Shown one piece after another: positions 44,828-53,395 of a DNA stretch of 64,000 bases. Source of the DNA: an uncultured Desulfovibrio sp. (GTDB taxonomy: Bacteria > Desulfobacterota > Desulfovibrionia > Desulfovibrionales > Desulfovibrionaceae); NCBI GenBank assembly GCA_900546145.1, contig URBN01000005.1, positions 1-64,000 of the forward strand, in the 5' to 3' direction. The notes below the pieces were generated by a model. That model was not told the DNA's origin. It saw nothing but the letters and a program-made list of their open reading frames with translations, and did no database searches. Position 1 is the first letter of the stretch. Every line of letters begins with the position of its first letter. Both the position numbers and the translations under genes were made by a program.

Positions 44828-46594
44828 CTACTGCTGCATCTGCTTCATAACCGTGGACATCTGGAAGGAGAGTTCACGGCCCAGGGTTTTCTGCAGCATT
44901 TCGTTGACCATGTGTTTGCAGGCGGGGATGTCCGTGCTCATGAGAACCTGTTCGGCCAGTTCCGTGCAGGCCTGGGCGTTGAGCCTGCGGATGAGGTGTT
45001 TGATGCCGGGCAGGAACGGCGGCGAGGCTGAGAGTTCATCGATACCCATGCCGAGCATGAGCACGACGCCATACGGATCCGCGGAAAGTTCGCCGCAGGC
45101 GCCAACTTTGATGCCTTCCCTGTGTCCGGCGTCGATGATGCGCTTCAGGGAACGGATGATGGCCGGGTGCATGGCCTCGTTGAGATAGGCCACATGGCGG
45201 TTGTTGCGGTCGATGGCCATGAGGTAGTGGATAAGGTCGTTCGTGCCGATGCTGAAGAAGTCGCACTCCCTGGCGAGAGCATCGGCGATGAGGGAGGCAG
45301 CCGGAGTTTCCACCATGACACCGAGAGGGACGTCTGAAGCGTGCGGTATCATCTTGGCCTTCAGTTCCTGGGCCACTTCCTGAAGAATGAGACGGACGGA
45401 CCGCACTTCCTCAACCATGGTCACAAGAGGCAGGAGAATGCTGATTTTCCCGTGTACACCGGCCCTGAGCAGGGCGCGGAGCTGGCTGCGCAGGATGTCC
45501 TGACGTCTCAGGGTGAAGCGTACTCCCCTGAGCCCCAGAGCGGGGTTCGCCTCGTGCAGGGCCTGCTGGGCTTTGAGTATCTTGTCTGCGCCGCAGTCCA
45601 GAGTGCGGATGATGGTCCGTCCAGGAGAATCGCGCACGACTTTGGTGTATTCGAGATAGAGCTGTTCCTCGTCAGGCAGTTCCTGCCCCATGAAGGAAAA
45701 TTCGGTGCGGTAAAGGCCGATGCCGTCAGCTCCGAACTGGCTGAGTTCGGCCGCTTCCTCTGGCCGCTCGATATTGGCTTTGACACTGACCTTGAGACCG
45801 TCTTCCGTGTCAGCGGGCCAAAGGGCCAGCCCCCGGACATTGCTTTCCCAGGCGAAATATTCGTGACAGCGGCGGGAATACTCCGAGGTATCCCTGTCGC
45901 TTGGCTGGATAAGGACGTTGCCCCCGAGTCCGTCGATGATGACAGGATCGCCTTCGCGGGCGGAATCCTGCAGACCTGTGACACAGACCAGGGCCGGGAT
46001 GTGAAGGCCTCGGGAAAGTATGGCCGTGTGTGAGGTTGGGCCGCCTTCCTGCGTCAGAATGCCGCGGACGCGTTTGAGGTCGAGCTCCATGACGTCGGCC
46101 GGGGAAATGTCCTCAGCTGCGAGAATGATGTCCTGAGCGCTGGTGCCGATGGAACTTCCCCCGCTGAGGCGGTCTCTGATGCGCAGGCCGACGACACGGA
46201 TATCCTGCGCCCTGTCACGGAGATACGGGTCATCCATGCCGTGGAAAAGATCGCAGAGCTGGTCGATGGTCTTCTGCAGGGCCCAGGCCGCGCAGATTTT
46301 TTCCTGGGCTATGCGTTTGGCCGCGGCTTCTTCAAGCTTTGGATCCCCGGTCATCTCAATCTGGGCTTCGATGACCTCACGGTATTCCCTGAGATCGGCG
46401 GGGACCTTGCTCAGGGCTTTTCCAAGATCCTGCCGCACGGCCTCCACGGCCTTATGCAGGAGATCCTGCTCGCGTGCGACCTCTGATTCGGGCACGTAGT
46501 GCCTGTCCAGAAATCGTTCCGTATGAAGAAAGTGGAGGGTTCCCAGGGCTATGCCCGGGGAAACGGGAGTACCGTAGAGGTGTGCGCGGGGCAT
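44828..46594 (-). CDS. ptsI: PTS enzyme I (PEP-protein phosphotransferase)
   Basis: 588 residues from MPRAHLYGTPVSPGIALG, with TGGAG upstream; a 51-codon longer frame overlaps ptsH and is not family-like. The phospho-His lies in GGPTSHTAILSRGLHIPA. The PEP-binding barrel contains GIGLYRTEFSFM and the C-terminal GACGELSADP with the active Cys. It passes phosphate from PEP to HPr. Confidence 0.95.
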   Translation of the reverse strand: MPRAHLYGTPVSPGIALGTLHFLHTERFLDRHYVPESEVAREQDLLHKAVEAVRQDLGKALSKVPADLREYREVIEAQIEMTGDPKLEEAAAKRIAQEKICAAWALQKTIDQLCDLFHGMDDPYLRDRAQDIRVVGLRIRDRLSGGSSIGTSAQDIILAAEDISPADVMELDLKRVRGILTQEGGPTSHTAILSRGLHIPALVCVTGLQDSAREGDPVIIDGLGGNVLIQPSDRDTSEYSRRCHEYFAWESNVRGLALWPADTEDGLKVSVKANIERPEEAAELSQFGADGIGLYRTEFSFMGQELPDEEQLYLEYTKVVRDSPGRTIIRTLDCGADKILKAQQALHEANPALGLRGVRFTLRRQDILRSQLRALLRAGVHGKISILLPLVTMVEEVRSVRLILQEVAQELKAKMIPHASDVPLGVMVETPAASLIADALARECDFFSIGTNDLIHYLMAIDRNNRHVAYLNEAMHPAIIRSLKRIIDAGHREGIKVGACGELSADPYGVVLMLGMGIDELSASPPFLPGIKHLIRRLNAQACTELAEQVLMSTDIPACKHMVNEMLQKTLGRELSFQMSTVMKQMQQ

Positions 46595-46598
46595 GGGG

Positions 46599-46892
46599 TC
46601 AGTCTCCAGGTGTTTCCAGTAAGGAGGCGGTCGCGGCGACGGCCTCACGGGCGTCAGGCCCCGTGGCGAAAACTGTAAATTCGCCTTCTGCGGGCAGGGC
46701 AAGCGACAGGATGTCCAGCATGCTCTTGCAGTCCGCCTCTCCGGCATCTGTCACGAGTCTGATGGTCGATCTGTAGCGCTGGGCTTCCTTGGCGAGCCTG
46801 GCGGCCGGGCGGGCATGCAGTCCGTTGCGGAGCCGGAGCCTGCCCTGGACGCTGACACCGTTTGGAGTCTTTTGCAGTTCCTCCTGAGCCAT
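46599..46892 (-). CDS. ptsH: PTS phosphocarrier protein HPr
   Basis: 97 residues from MAQEELQ, with AGAGG 10 bases upstream; an ATG 7 codons earlier lacks a site. GLHARPAARLA contains the phosphorylated His, and CKSMLDILSL corresponds to the regulatory Ser region. It lies 4 bases before ptsI, in an operon with the EIID gene. Confidence 0.92.
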   Translation of the reverse strand: MAQEELQKTPNGVSVQGRLRLRNGLHARPAARLAKEAQRYRSTIRLVTDAGEADCKSMLDILSLALPAEGEFTVFATGPDAREAVAATASLLETPGD

Positions 46893-46960
46893 GTGGAAAA
46901 TCCTCTTTATCATTAACGCCGCGTGCGTGGCGGCGGCAGTGAGAGTGAAAAGCCGCGGCC

Positions 46961-47713
46961 TCAGCCGTTCAGGCCGCCCTGGCTTATCAGAAAGAGCAGG
47001 CCGAGAGCGAGTGTCCAGATAATGAGGCGCGGGACGTGCAGCCGTCCCACGACCAGGGCTGCCAGGGGGACAAAGGCCATCGTGGCGGCCTGAGTGGGCA
47101 GGGACCAGCCGGAGAGACCGGCGTCCAGCATTATCCAGAGCGTGAGGCAGATGAGCAGCGCATTGCAGATTTTCGTGCGCTCAACCCACGTGGGCACGTC
47201 CACGCTGCGGATCCAGCGCAGAGCGGCTATACCATGGGTGAGGCAGAAGAAGAAGGAAACGACACGGAAAATCTGAAGGATGCTGAGAAGGATGAGAGTG
47301 AAAATGGCTGCCGGCCAGATATTGCCTTCAAGGAGAAGGCAAACGCAGGTGAGGGCCCAGAAAGTGCGCATGGATCCGCTGAAGAAGGCGTCCCCGAGCG
47401 CTGAAAGCGTTGTCGCCAGCGTTGTGCGCAGGGAGGTGAGGACAGAGGCGGGAAGAACACCGCCCGCGATCTGCTCTTCCATGGAGAGGAGCAGGCCCGT
47501 GAAGGCCGGCAACATAAACACGTGCGTATTGCTGTGGCCGGCGTAACGCGCAAAGGCCTGCCCGAGCGCCACGGGATCCGTGTAGAGGCAGCGGAGGGCC
47601 GGAGCCAGGACGTAGCTGAGTCCGATCTGCTGCATGCCGCGTGCTGTCATAGCGGCGTTGACGAACGCCGTGCGCGCGAGGCATTTCAGCGCGGCACGCT
47701 TTGTAAGCGGCAT
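46961..47713 (-). CDS. PTS mannose/fructose/sorbose-family EIID component, without IIC/IIB/IIA neighbours
   Basis: 250 residues. LARTAFVNAAMTARGMQQIGLSYVLAPALRCLY and the YAGHSNTHVFMLPAFTGLLLSMEEQ segment are diagnostic of EIID. The C-terminal half has several hydrophobic helices (LALGLLFLISQGGL). Mannose-class permeases need IIC with IID plus IIA/IIB; none is within the window. Start preceded by CAGGAGGT, 28 bases after rsmI. A role in PTS-based regulation rather than transport is possible. Confidence 0.85.
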   Translation of the reverse strand: MPLTKRAALKCLARTAFVNAAMTARGMQQIGLSYVLAPALRCLYTDPVALGQAFARYAGHSNTHVFMLPAFTGLLLSMEEQIAGGVLPASVLTSLRTTLATTLSALGDAFFSGSMRTFWALTCVCLLLEGNIWPAAIFTLILLSILQIFRVVSFFFCLTHGIAALRWIRSVDVPTWVERTKICNALLICLTLWIMLDAGLSGWSLPTQAATMAFVPLAALVVGRLHVPRLIIWTLALGLLFLISQGGLNG

Positions 47714-47740
47714 GGGCTACCTCCTGGTTGATGGCGCGTC

Positions 47741-48670
47741 TTAGTCCCGGCTTTTCTGGGCAAGGGCATAGATATCGCTTGCGCTCCATCCCGTCACCCG
47801 GGCCTGGACGCGGCGGGCGACGGCTTTGGGCTTGCCGCCGGATGCGCTTTCTTCGGCGAGGATACGGGAGACTTCGTCCTCTCCGGTCCTGATTTCTTCG
47901 CGGGGAGGACCGATGAGCACGGTCAGTTCCCCGAGCAGGGACTGGGGCCATCCTGACCTGTCTTCCAGATGAAAGAGAATAAATTCCTCGTGAGTTTTGG
48001 TCAATTCCCTGCAGACCGCACACTCCCGGGCCCCGAGGAGAGATGCTGCTGTTTCCAGCGTGTCGTTCAGTCTGTCCTTGCGTTCAAAAAAGACCAGGGT
48101 TCCCGGCACCGAAGCAAAGGCCGAAAAGAGTTTTTTCCGGCCTGCCCTGTCCCTGGGCATGAATCCGAGGAACGTGTACGGCAGCGGGGGGATGCCGGCC
48201 GCGGAAAGAGCCGTGACCGGAGCTGAAGGCCCGGGAACGGGATGAACGGCAAAACCTTTTCCCCGGGCCGCCCTGGCGAGCCGGTAACCGGGATCCGCAA
48301 TGACGGGTGTGCCCGCGTCTGAGATAAGTGCCAGATTCTCACCTTTGGCCAGGCGTTCGAGCATCTCCGGTTCCTTCTCCTGCTCATTATGATCGTGGAA
48401 ACTCGTGATGCGGCGCACGTGCACGCCGAGTTCCCGGCAGAGCTGCAGGGAGCGGCGGGTATCCTCTGCCAGCACGAGATCCGCGGATTCAAGAACCTGT
48501 CTGGCTCTGGGTGACAGGTCCAGGACGTTGCCAATGGGGGTAGCCACCATGAAGAGACTTCCAGGTCCGTCGTGCGCGTCCTGCGGCCCCTGATCCAGGA
48601 GCGGTGCAGTGCCTTCCGGACTTTCCCCGCTATCGGCAGGGTGGGCTATTTCCATAGCTATGTTATCCAT
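47741..48670 (-). CDS. rsmI: 16S rRNA 2'-O-methyltransferase RsmI
   Basis: 309 residues. FMVATPIGNVLDLSPRARQVLESADLVLAEDTRRS is the SAM-binding start, and SFHDHNEQEK and ALISDAGTPVIADPGYRL follow. It methylates C1402 in 16S rRNA. About 38 extra residues precede the core. The start is supported by GAGGAG 6 bases upstream. It begins 3 bases from the rnhB stop. Confidence 0.94.
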   Translation of the reverse strand: MDNIAMEIAHPADSGESPEGTAPLLDQGPQDAHDGPGSLFMVATPIGNVLDLSPRARQVLESADLVLAEDTRRSLQLCRELGVHVRRITSFHDHNEQEKEPEMLERLAKGENLALISDAGTPVIADPGYRLARAARGKGFAVHPVPGPSAPVTALSAAGIPPLPYTFLGFMPRDRAGRKKLFSAFASVPGTLVFFERKDRLNDTLETAASLLGARECAVCRELTKTHEEFILFHLEDRSGWPQSLLGELTVLIGPPREEIRTGEDEVSRILAEESASGGKPKAVARRVQARVTGWSASDIYALAQKSRD

Positions 48671-48673
48671 TGT

Positions 48674-49447
48674 TTACTCCTCGGGAGAAAGAGGCAGGGG
48701 AGCTTCCAGGCCTGACGCCGCTGTCTGTGCGGCCGGAAGGACGCCACGGAAGGTCATCCTGTGGAGGGGACAGGGGCCGAGTTTCTGCAGAGCCGCAAGA
48801 TGGGCCCTGGTGCCGTATCCCTTGTGAATTTCGAATCCGTATCCGGGATAGATGCGGGCAAAGGCTGTCATGAGTCTGTCTCTCCAGGTCTTGGCCAGTA
48901 CTGAAGCAGCGGAGATGGCCGTGATCAGGCTGTCTCCCCTGACGACACTCTTCTGCCGGGGAAGAGCCGGTTTGTCGGTGCGGCGGATGAGGGCTTCAGT
49001 CAGAACATCTTCAGGGATGGTTTTGTTGCCGTCGATGAGCAGGAGAGAGGGAAAGGACGGCTGCGTTCTGCTGTTCCCTGCGCGCCTGCGGAGGCTGGCT
49101 GCCGCAAGGGCCATGGCTTCAAGAGATGCCTGCAGGATATTTATTCTGTCGATGCGCCGCGGCCAGACAGCGCCTATGCCCCAGGCCAGGGCTCTCTCTC
49201 GGATAAGAGGCGCCAGACGCTCCCGCTCGGCTGCTGACAGTTTTTTTGAATCAGTGAGTCCGTCCAGACTGAAGCCGTCGGGGAGGATGACGGCCGCGGC
49301 AGCTACCGGTCCGGCAAGGCATCCGCGTCCTGCTTCGTCGAGGCCGGCCATGCCGGGGCCAACGAGGGGCAGATCCGCAGAGGAGAGGCCCGGGAGCATG
49401 CCCTGTGAGAGTCTGTTCTGTCCTTTTCTTTGTATTTTCTGTCTCAT
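48674..49447 (-). CDS. rnhB: Ribonuclease HII
   Basis: 257 residues. [19 protein letters not shown] holds the catalytic Asp-Glu pair, and LLIDGN and KTWRDRLM the remaining acidic site and GRG-type residues. It cuts RNA from RNA-DNA hybrids, including single ribonucleotides. The start is uncertain, since no clear ribosome site is seen; a Met 16 codons later is an alternative. It lies between rplS and rsmI, an order kept in many deltaproteobacteria. Confidence 0.93.
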   Translation of the reverse strand: MRQKIQRKGQNRLSQGMLPGLSSADLPLVGPGMAGLDEAGRGCLAGPVAAAAVILPDGFSLDGLTDSKKLSAAERERLAPLIRERALAWGIGAVWPRRIDRINILQASLEAMALAAASLRRRAGNSRTQPSFPSLLLIDGNKTIPEDVLTEALIRRTDKPALPRQKSVVRGDSLITAISAASVLAKTWRDRLMTAFARIYPGYGFEIHKGYGTRAHLAALQKLGPCPLHRMTFRGVLPAAQTAASGLEAPLPLSPEE

Positions 49448-49477
49448 GAAGGAAGGGCCACGCCGGAAAGAAGTCAG

Positions 49478-49510
49478 AAAAAAAGCCAGCCCCGGGAACC
49501 CGAAGCTGGC
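49478..49510 (-). terminator. Terminator after rplS
   Basis: GCCAGC (49485-49490) pairs with GCTGGC (49505-49510), with inner CGGG/CCCG. On the minus strand seven T follow. rplS is thus at least partly separated from rnhB. Confidence 0.8.
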
Positions 49511-49534
49511 CAGAAGTCAGAAAAATGAGGACGA

Positions 49535-49882
49535 TTAGAAGTTGCCGCGGGGCTTGATGCGGGCGGCCTTGCCCTTCAGGTCGCGGAGATAGTAGAGGCG
49601 GCTGCGGCGCACGCTGCCCCTGGTCACCACGTCCACATGGTCGATGAAAGGAGAGTTAATGGGGAAGATACGCTCCACGCCAACGCCCTCGGAGACCTTG
49701 CGGACGGTGAAGGTGCCGCCCGTGGTGCCGCGGTGCATGCGGATGACGCTGCCCTGGAAGACCTGGATACGCTGCTTTTCGCCTTCGACAATGCGCATGT
49801 GAACTTTCACGGTGTCACCGGGACGGAAGACCGGGATATCCATGCGCATATTTTCACGTTCAATCTGATTGATGATGTCCAT
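49535..49882 (-). CDS. rplS: 50S ribosomal protein L19
   Basis: 115 residues, full length. [29 protein letters not shown] and [36 protein letters not shown] are diagnostic. L19 lies at the subunit interface. TAGGAG precedes the start. It is usually after trmD in the ffh-rpsP operon; here it stands about 23 kb away. Confidence 0.97.
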   Translation of the reverse strand: MDIINQIERENMRMDIPVFRPGDTVKVHMRIVEGEKQRIQVFQGSVIRMHRGTTGGTFTVRKVSEGVGVERIFPINSPFIDHVDVVTRGSVRRSRLYYLRDLKGKAARIKPRGNF

Positions 49883-50160
49883 CGTAAAAAACTCCTATAC
49901 CTGGCGTGTCTCGCCTTGATATTTCCGTTGACTGCCCGGCGGAACGCCCGGGTCGGCGCGGGAAGTGCCGCTCCTTCTCTGTGCCCTGGACTGCAGAAAC
50001 CGCCGTTCAGTCCCGGGGGACTGACGCCCTGAAATTTCTGAAGAATCTCTCCGCCTTCGGAGCGAGCCGCTGGCGGGAAGGAGGAGAGCGTATGCCATGC
50101 GTGCGCATGGCGATACACGTTAAGGTCGAGACATATAACCGGAAAACAACGCTTTGTCAA
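49883..50160 (-). promoter_or_regulatory. rplS promoter and structured leader
   Basis: On the minus strand TTGACA (50160-50155), 17 bases, TATATG (50137-50132): the best promoter in the window. It gives a leader of about 240 nt with perfect hairpins CCATGCG-tg-CGCATGG (50095-50110) and CAGTCCC-gg-GGGACTG (50008-50023), plus GC-rich inverted repeats nearer the gene. No protein-like frame fills it. Confidence 0.65.
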
Positions 50161-50633
50161 AGTTCCGGGTATAAAAAAATTGCCCTTGGCGCACCCCTTA
50201 TCCCGCATTTCCATCCCCGTGTCATCTTTTTCCCTGAAGAAAATAGCGGCAGAATGTTTTTTCTTTAATGAAAAAATAAAAACTGAGAGTCGGTTAAACT
50301 TTGCGAAGATCAGGCTGAGCAAACCCAGCAAATAGGGGCTTTCCCGGGCTTAGTAAATAAAAAACGAAGAAAACTTGAGAAAATCAGAGTAAATTTTGTT
50401 GGTATTCGATGAAAAGGAGTTTTCAGACCTGTGTCAGTAAAATGACGAATCTACGTAAGTTAAGGAACTGACGTGAGAAAAATTTTCTGTGAAAAATATT
50501 GACACAAGATAAAATTAATAAAAACAGATTGTTATTAAAAAACACCTCCCTCGGAGTGTTTCATGGCGATAAAAGGCGATTCTGGTGCATATTCAGATTT
50601 GCAGGCAGTCAGGCGTCAGGGTAGTGAAGGGCC
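50161..50633 (+). other. AT-rich gene-free region upstream of dnaA
   Basis: 470 bases. The part from about 50240 to 50560 is strikingly AT-rich. One relaxed DnaA-box candidate, TTTTTCACA, lies on the minus strand (50496-50488); no cluster of TTATCCACA boxes is seen. A hairpin AAACAC(c)TCC-ctc-GGAGTGTTT occurs near 50538-50561. A TTGACA at 50499 has no good -10 at the right distance. It may hold the dnaA promoter or an origin, but this is not shown. Confidence 0.4.
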
Positions 50634-52094
50634 ATGGCAGATTATTGGCGAAAAATTCTAGAAAAACTAGAGAAAATGCTGGATTCATCTGACTTTAGAG
50701 TCTGGATTGAACCCTTAACAGCGGAAATTGCGGGACATTCCCTCGTTTTGAGTATGCCTGGGGCAAGTTCGTATTACCTCGGCAGACTGAAGAAGAGGTT
50801 TGAACCGGTCATCCGTACAGCTGCCGCTGAAGCATTTTCCTGCAGCAGGGATGACGTTGAGCTGACGTTCAGGTCAGTAGCGGCGCCACGGGATTCTGTA
50901 TCTGTAAAAAAGATCTCTGCTGCTGTCAGAAAATCCGAAAAAGCCTCTTCTCCGGCAGAAGAGCCCGTCCGGCCGCGCATCGTCGCACCGGGGCTTCTCC
51001 CCCAGGCTCCCCTGAACAGGCCAGTGACAGGCTCCGGGTTGGCTTTGGTACAGAAACTCGGCCGTTTTTCCTTTGAGAATTTCGTGGTGGGCCCGACCAA
51101 CAAGATGGCGTTTGCCGCGGCTGAGGATGTCTGCCGCGCGGGCGGCTGCGTCGATACCCTTTTCCTGAGCTCTGGTTCCGGCCTCGGCAAGACGCACATC
51201 GCGCAGTCCGTGGCCCAGCGTCTGCTCCGGGAGCGGGGCGATCAGGCCCGGGTCGCGTATCTTACCGCCGAGGATTTTTACTCGAGGTTCCGCAGCGGTA
51301 TCCGTTCGAACACGCTCGATGTGTTTACGGATCAGATCCGCGGTCTTGATTTTCTGCTCCTTGACGATGTGCAGTTCCTGCATAACAAGGTAAAAACCCA
51401 GGAGTACCTGGAATCGCTCGTCAAATATCTGCAGAACCGCGGCAGCAAGGTCGTTTTTACAAGCCAGTTCCAGCCCCGGGAGCTCAAGGCTGTGGATCCA
51501 CAGCTCATTTCTCTGATCTGCTCGGGCATACGGGCCGACATGGGACTGCCGACGTTCGAGATGCGCCGTGAAATCCTGCAGCGCAAGGCCAGCGTACACC
51601 AGGTCGTCCTGCCTGATGAGGTGACCAACCTCATCGCTTCCAATATTACCGGTGATATCCGCGAGCTTGAGTCCTGTCTGCAGACTCTTCTCCTCAAGAT
51701 GCGCGTCTTTCAATCCCCGCTCACGCCCGAGATGGCTCTGGAAGTGCTCGCCCAGTTCGGGCCCCAGGCTTCGGCCGGAGTGGAGCCTTCCTTCGAAGAC
51801 ATCATGCATTACGTGTCTGAGGGCTTCGGTCTTACCGAGGAGCAGATTTGTTCCCGCCTGCGCCGCCGCGAAATCGTTGTCGCGCGCAATACGCTTTTCT
51901 ATCTCGTGCGCAAGCACACGCATCTGACGCTTCAGGAAATTGGCTCCCGCGTCAATAAGAGGCATTCTACGGTTATCAAGGGCATTTCCGCCGTGGAGCA
52001 TGAAATCTCCAGTGCGTCGCCCTCGGGCCGTCAGATTTCCCGTGTCATCAGCCTTATCGAGCGCAATACGGGTATCGCCGCTTCAGCCTTGTAG
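50634..52094 (+). CDS. dnaA: Chromosomal replication initiator DnaA
   Basis: 486 residues. Domain I is about residues 1-85, followed by a Pro/Ala linker. AAA+ domain III has Walker A GSGLGKTH (181-188) and Walker B LLLDDVQFL (241-249). C-terminal domain IV reads HLTLQEIGSRVNKRHSTVIKGI. Compared with the usual RDHTTV motif, KRHSTV lacks the acidic residue. dnaN, recF and gyrB are not adjacent. Some Desulfovibrio genomes carry two dnaA-type genes, so this could be the main or the second copy. Confidence 0.9.
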   Translation: MADYWRKILEKLEKMLDSSDFRVWIEPLTAEIAGHSLVLSMPGASSYYLGRLKKRFEPVIRTAAAEAFSCSRDDVELTFRSVAAPRDSVSVKKISAAVRKSEKASSPAEEPVRPRIVAPGLLPQAPLNRPVTGSGLALVQKLGRFSFENFVVGPTNKMAFAAAEDVCRAGGCVDTLFLSSGSGLGKTHIAQSVAQRLLRERGDQARVAYLTAEDFYSRFRSGIRSNTLDVFTDQIRGLDFLLLDDVQFLHNKVKTQEYLESLVKYLQNRGSKVVFTSQFQPRELKAVDPQLISLICSGIRADMGLPTFEMRREILQRKASVHQVVLPDEVTNLIASNITGDIRELESCLQTLLLKMRVFQSPLTPEMALEVLAQFGPQASAGVEPSFEDIMHYVSEGFGLTEEQICSRLRRREIVVARNTLFYLVRKHTHLTLQEIGSRVNKRHSTVIKGISAVEHEISSASPSGRQISRVISLIERNTGIAASAL

Positions 52095-52169
52095 TCTGGA
52101 AGGCTTGGCGCGTCCCGAGCCCTGCCTTCATCGCTTCGCGAAAATCAGATTCTGTCTGAAAATGAAAAA

Positions 52170-52203
52170 AGCCCGTTCCGGCGTTATGCCGGAACGGGCT
52201 TTC
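52170..52203 (+). terminator. Terminator after dnaA
   Basis: GCCCGTTCCGGC-gttat-GCCGGAACGGGC, preceded by six A and followed by TTT, so possibly usable from both sides. Confidence 0.8.
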
Positions 52204-52266
52204 TGCGTATCTGATTCAGTGTGCGTGCCTCAAGCCGGGGAAGAAAGGGGTTCCCTCATGTAAGAC

Positions 52267-52352
52267 TGGTACCGGAAGTGGGACTTGAACCCACAAGGTG
52301 TTGCCACCGGAGGATTTTGAGTCCTCTGCGTCTACCATTCCGCCATTCCGGC
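52267..52352 (-). tRNA. tRNA-Leu, anticodon CAA
   Basis: On the minus strand the acceptor stem GCCGGAA/TTCCGGT carries encoded ACCA. The anticodon stem GAGGA/TCCTC encloses CTCAAAA, giving anticodon CAA (reads UUG). The long variable arm (CCGGTGGCAACACC) is typical of class II, and the T-arm is GTGGGTTCAAGTCCCAC. Confidence 0.95.
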
Positions 52353-52361
52353 CCGCTCCTG

Positions 52362-52390
52362 ACACTACAGATTCAGATTCCTTTCGTCAA
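52362..52390 (-). promoter_or_regulatory. Promoter of tRNA-Leu(CAA)
   Basis: On the minus strand TTGACG (52390-52385), 17 bases, TAGTGT (52367-52362), ending 9 bases before the tRNA 5' end. Confidence 0.45.
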
Positions 52391-52404
52391 GAAAGAGCCT
52401 TTTT

Positions 52405-53256
52405 CTAGTCATGCACCTTGATGCCGTGCAGCATCCTGATGAAGGCGGGATCGTTATGATCCACGATTTCACTGTGACCGATGTCCATGCGGGAGATGGT
52501 CTTCATGTCTTCATCGCTCAGCGTGAAGTTCCAGATATCGAAGTTCTGTTCCATGCGTTCCCTGTGCGTGGATTTGGGAATAACCACGACGCCGCGCTGC
52601 ACATTCCAGCGCAGCGCGACCTGAGCTGCGCTTTTGCCGTACTTTTTGCCAATGCCCGTCAGCACGGGATCAGTGAAGATGCCGTGGCTGCCTTCGGCGA
52701 AGGGCCCCCAGGCTTCCGGACGCACTCCGTATTCCTGCATGAGTTCGAGAGCTTTGGGCTGCTGGAAGAAGGGGTGCAGTTCAACCTGGTTGACGGCAGG
52801 AATGATGTCCACGGTTTCGCAGAGGTCAGCGAGACGGTGAGGATAGAAGTTGCACACGCCGATGGCGCGGACCGTGCCTGCCCTGTAAGCCTCTTCCATG
52901 GCGCGCCAGGCCCCCACGTAATCACCAAGAGGCTGGTGGATGAGATAGAGATCGAGATAGTCGAGTCCCAGTTTTTCCATGGAGGTGCGCAGGGCTTTCC
53001 TGGCGCCTTCGTAGCTGGCATCCTGCACCCAGAGCTTGGTGGTGATGAAGAGATCTTCCCGGGCCACGCCGCATTTCTTCAGGGCAGAGCCCACGGCTTC
53101 TTCGTTGAAATAGGCGGCAGCCGTGTCGATGAGGCGGTAGCCGCTCGCGATGGCGTCCAGAACAGCCTGCTCGCACTGTCTGCTGTCAGGAACCTGAAAC
53201 ACACCGAATCCTTCCATGGGCATCTTCACGCCGTTATTCAGAACTGTATATTCCAT
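52405..53256 (-). CDS. Aldo/keto reductase
   Basis: 283 residues from MEYTVLNNGVKMPM, with AAGGAG upstream; a 15-codon longer frame is rejected. The tetrad is visible: Asp in RLIDTAAAY with its Tyr, Lys in FITTKLW, His in YLIHQPLGD. NADPH-binding VIPKSTHRERMEQN is at the C-terminal part. It belongs to the 2,5-diketogluconate-reductase-like group. Natural substrate unknown. It is divergent from a LysR gene with an operator between, so its control by that regulator is likely. Confidence 0.92.
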   Translation of the reverse strand: MEYTVLNNGVKMPMEGFGVFQVPDSRQCEQAVLDAIASGYRLIDTAAAYFNEEAVGSALKKCGVAREDLFITTKLWVQDASYEGARKALRTSMEKLGLDYLDLYLIHQPLGDYVGAWRAMEEAYRAGTVRAIGVCNFYPHRLADLCETVDIIPAVNQVELHPFFQQPKALELMQEYGVRPEAWGPFAEGSHGIFTDPVLTGIGKKYGKSAAQVALRWNVQRGVVVIPKSTHRERMEQNFDIWNFTLSDEDMKTISRMDIGHSEIVDHNDPAFIRMLHGIKVHD

Positions 53257-53353
53257 GATTTTTCGCTCCTTGGCATAATTTGTACGCCGGGGTAAATTCA
53301 TTTCACAAAAACGCTTTTAGAGAGATTTCAGATAAATATACAGTACTCTTTTA

Positions 53354-53383
53354 GCATACTGCTATACCTTGTATGCATAGCAG
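53354..53383 (+). promoter_or_regulatory. LysR-type operator: two overlapping N11 inverted repeats
   Basis: GCATAC-N11-GTATGC (53354-53359/53371-53376) and CTGCTAT-N11-ATAGCAG (53359-53365/53377-53383) overlap. Both contain the T-N11-A pattern of LysR-type sites. The second touches the ribosome site AGAAGGAG of the lysR gene, suggesting autorepression. Confidence 0.75.
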
Positions 53384-53395
53384 AAGGAGAATACC

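Noticed and set aside
49906..50268. 120-codon plus-strand frame upstream of dnaA
   Set aside because: It runs through the rplS promoter and leader hairpins in antisense and resembles no protein.
50240..50560. Confirmed replication origin
   Set aside because: The DNA is AT-rich and beside dnaA, but only one weak DnaA-box match was found, so an origin is not claimed.
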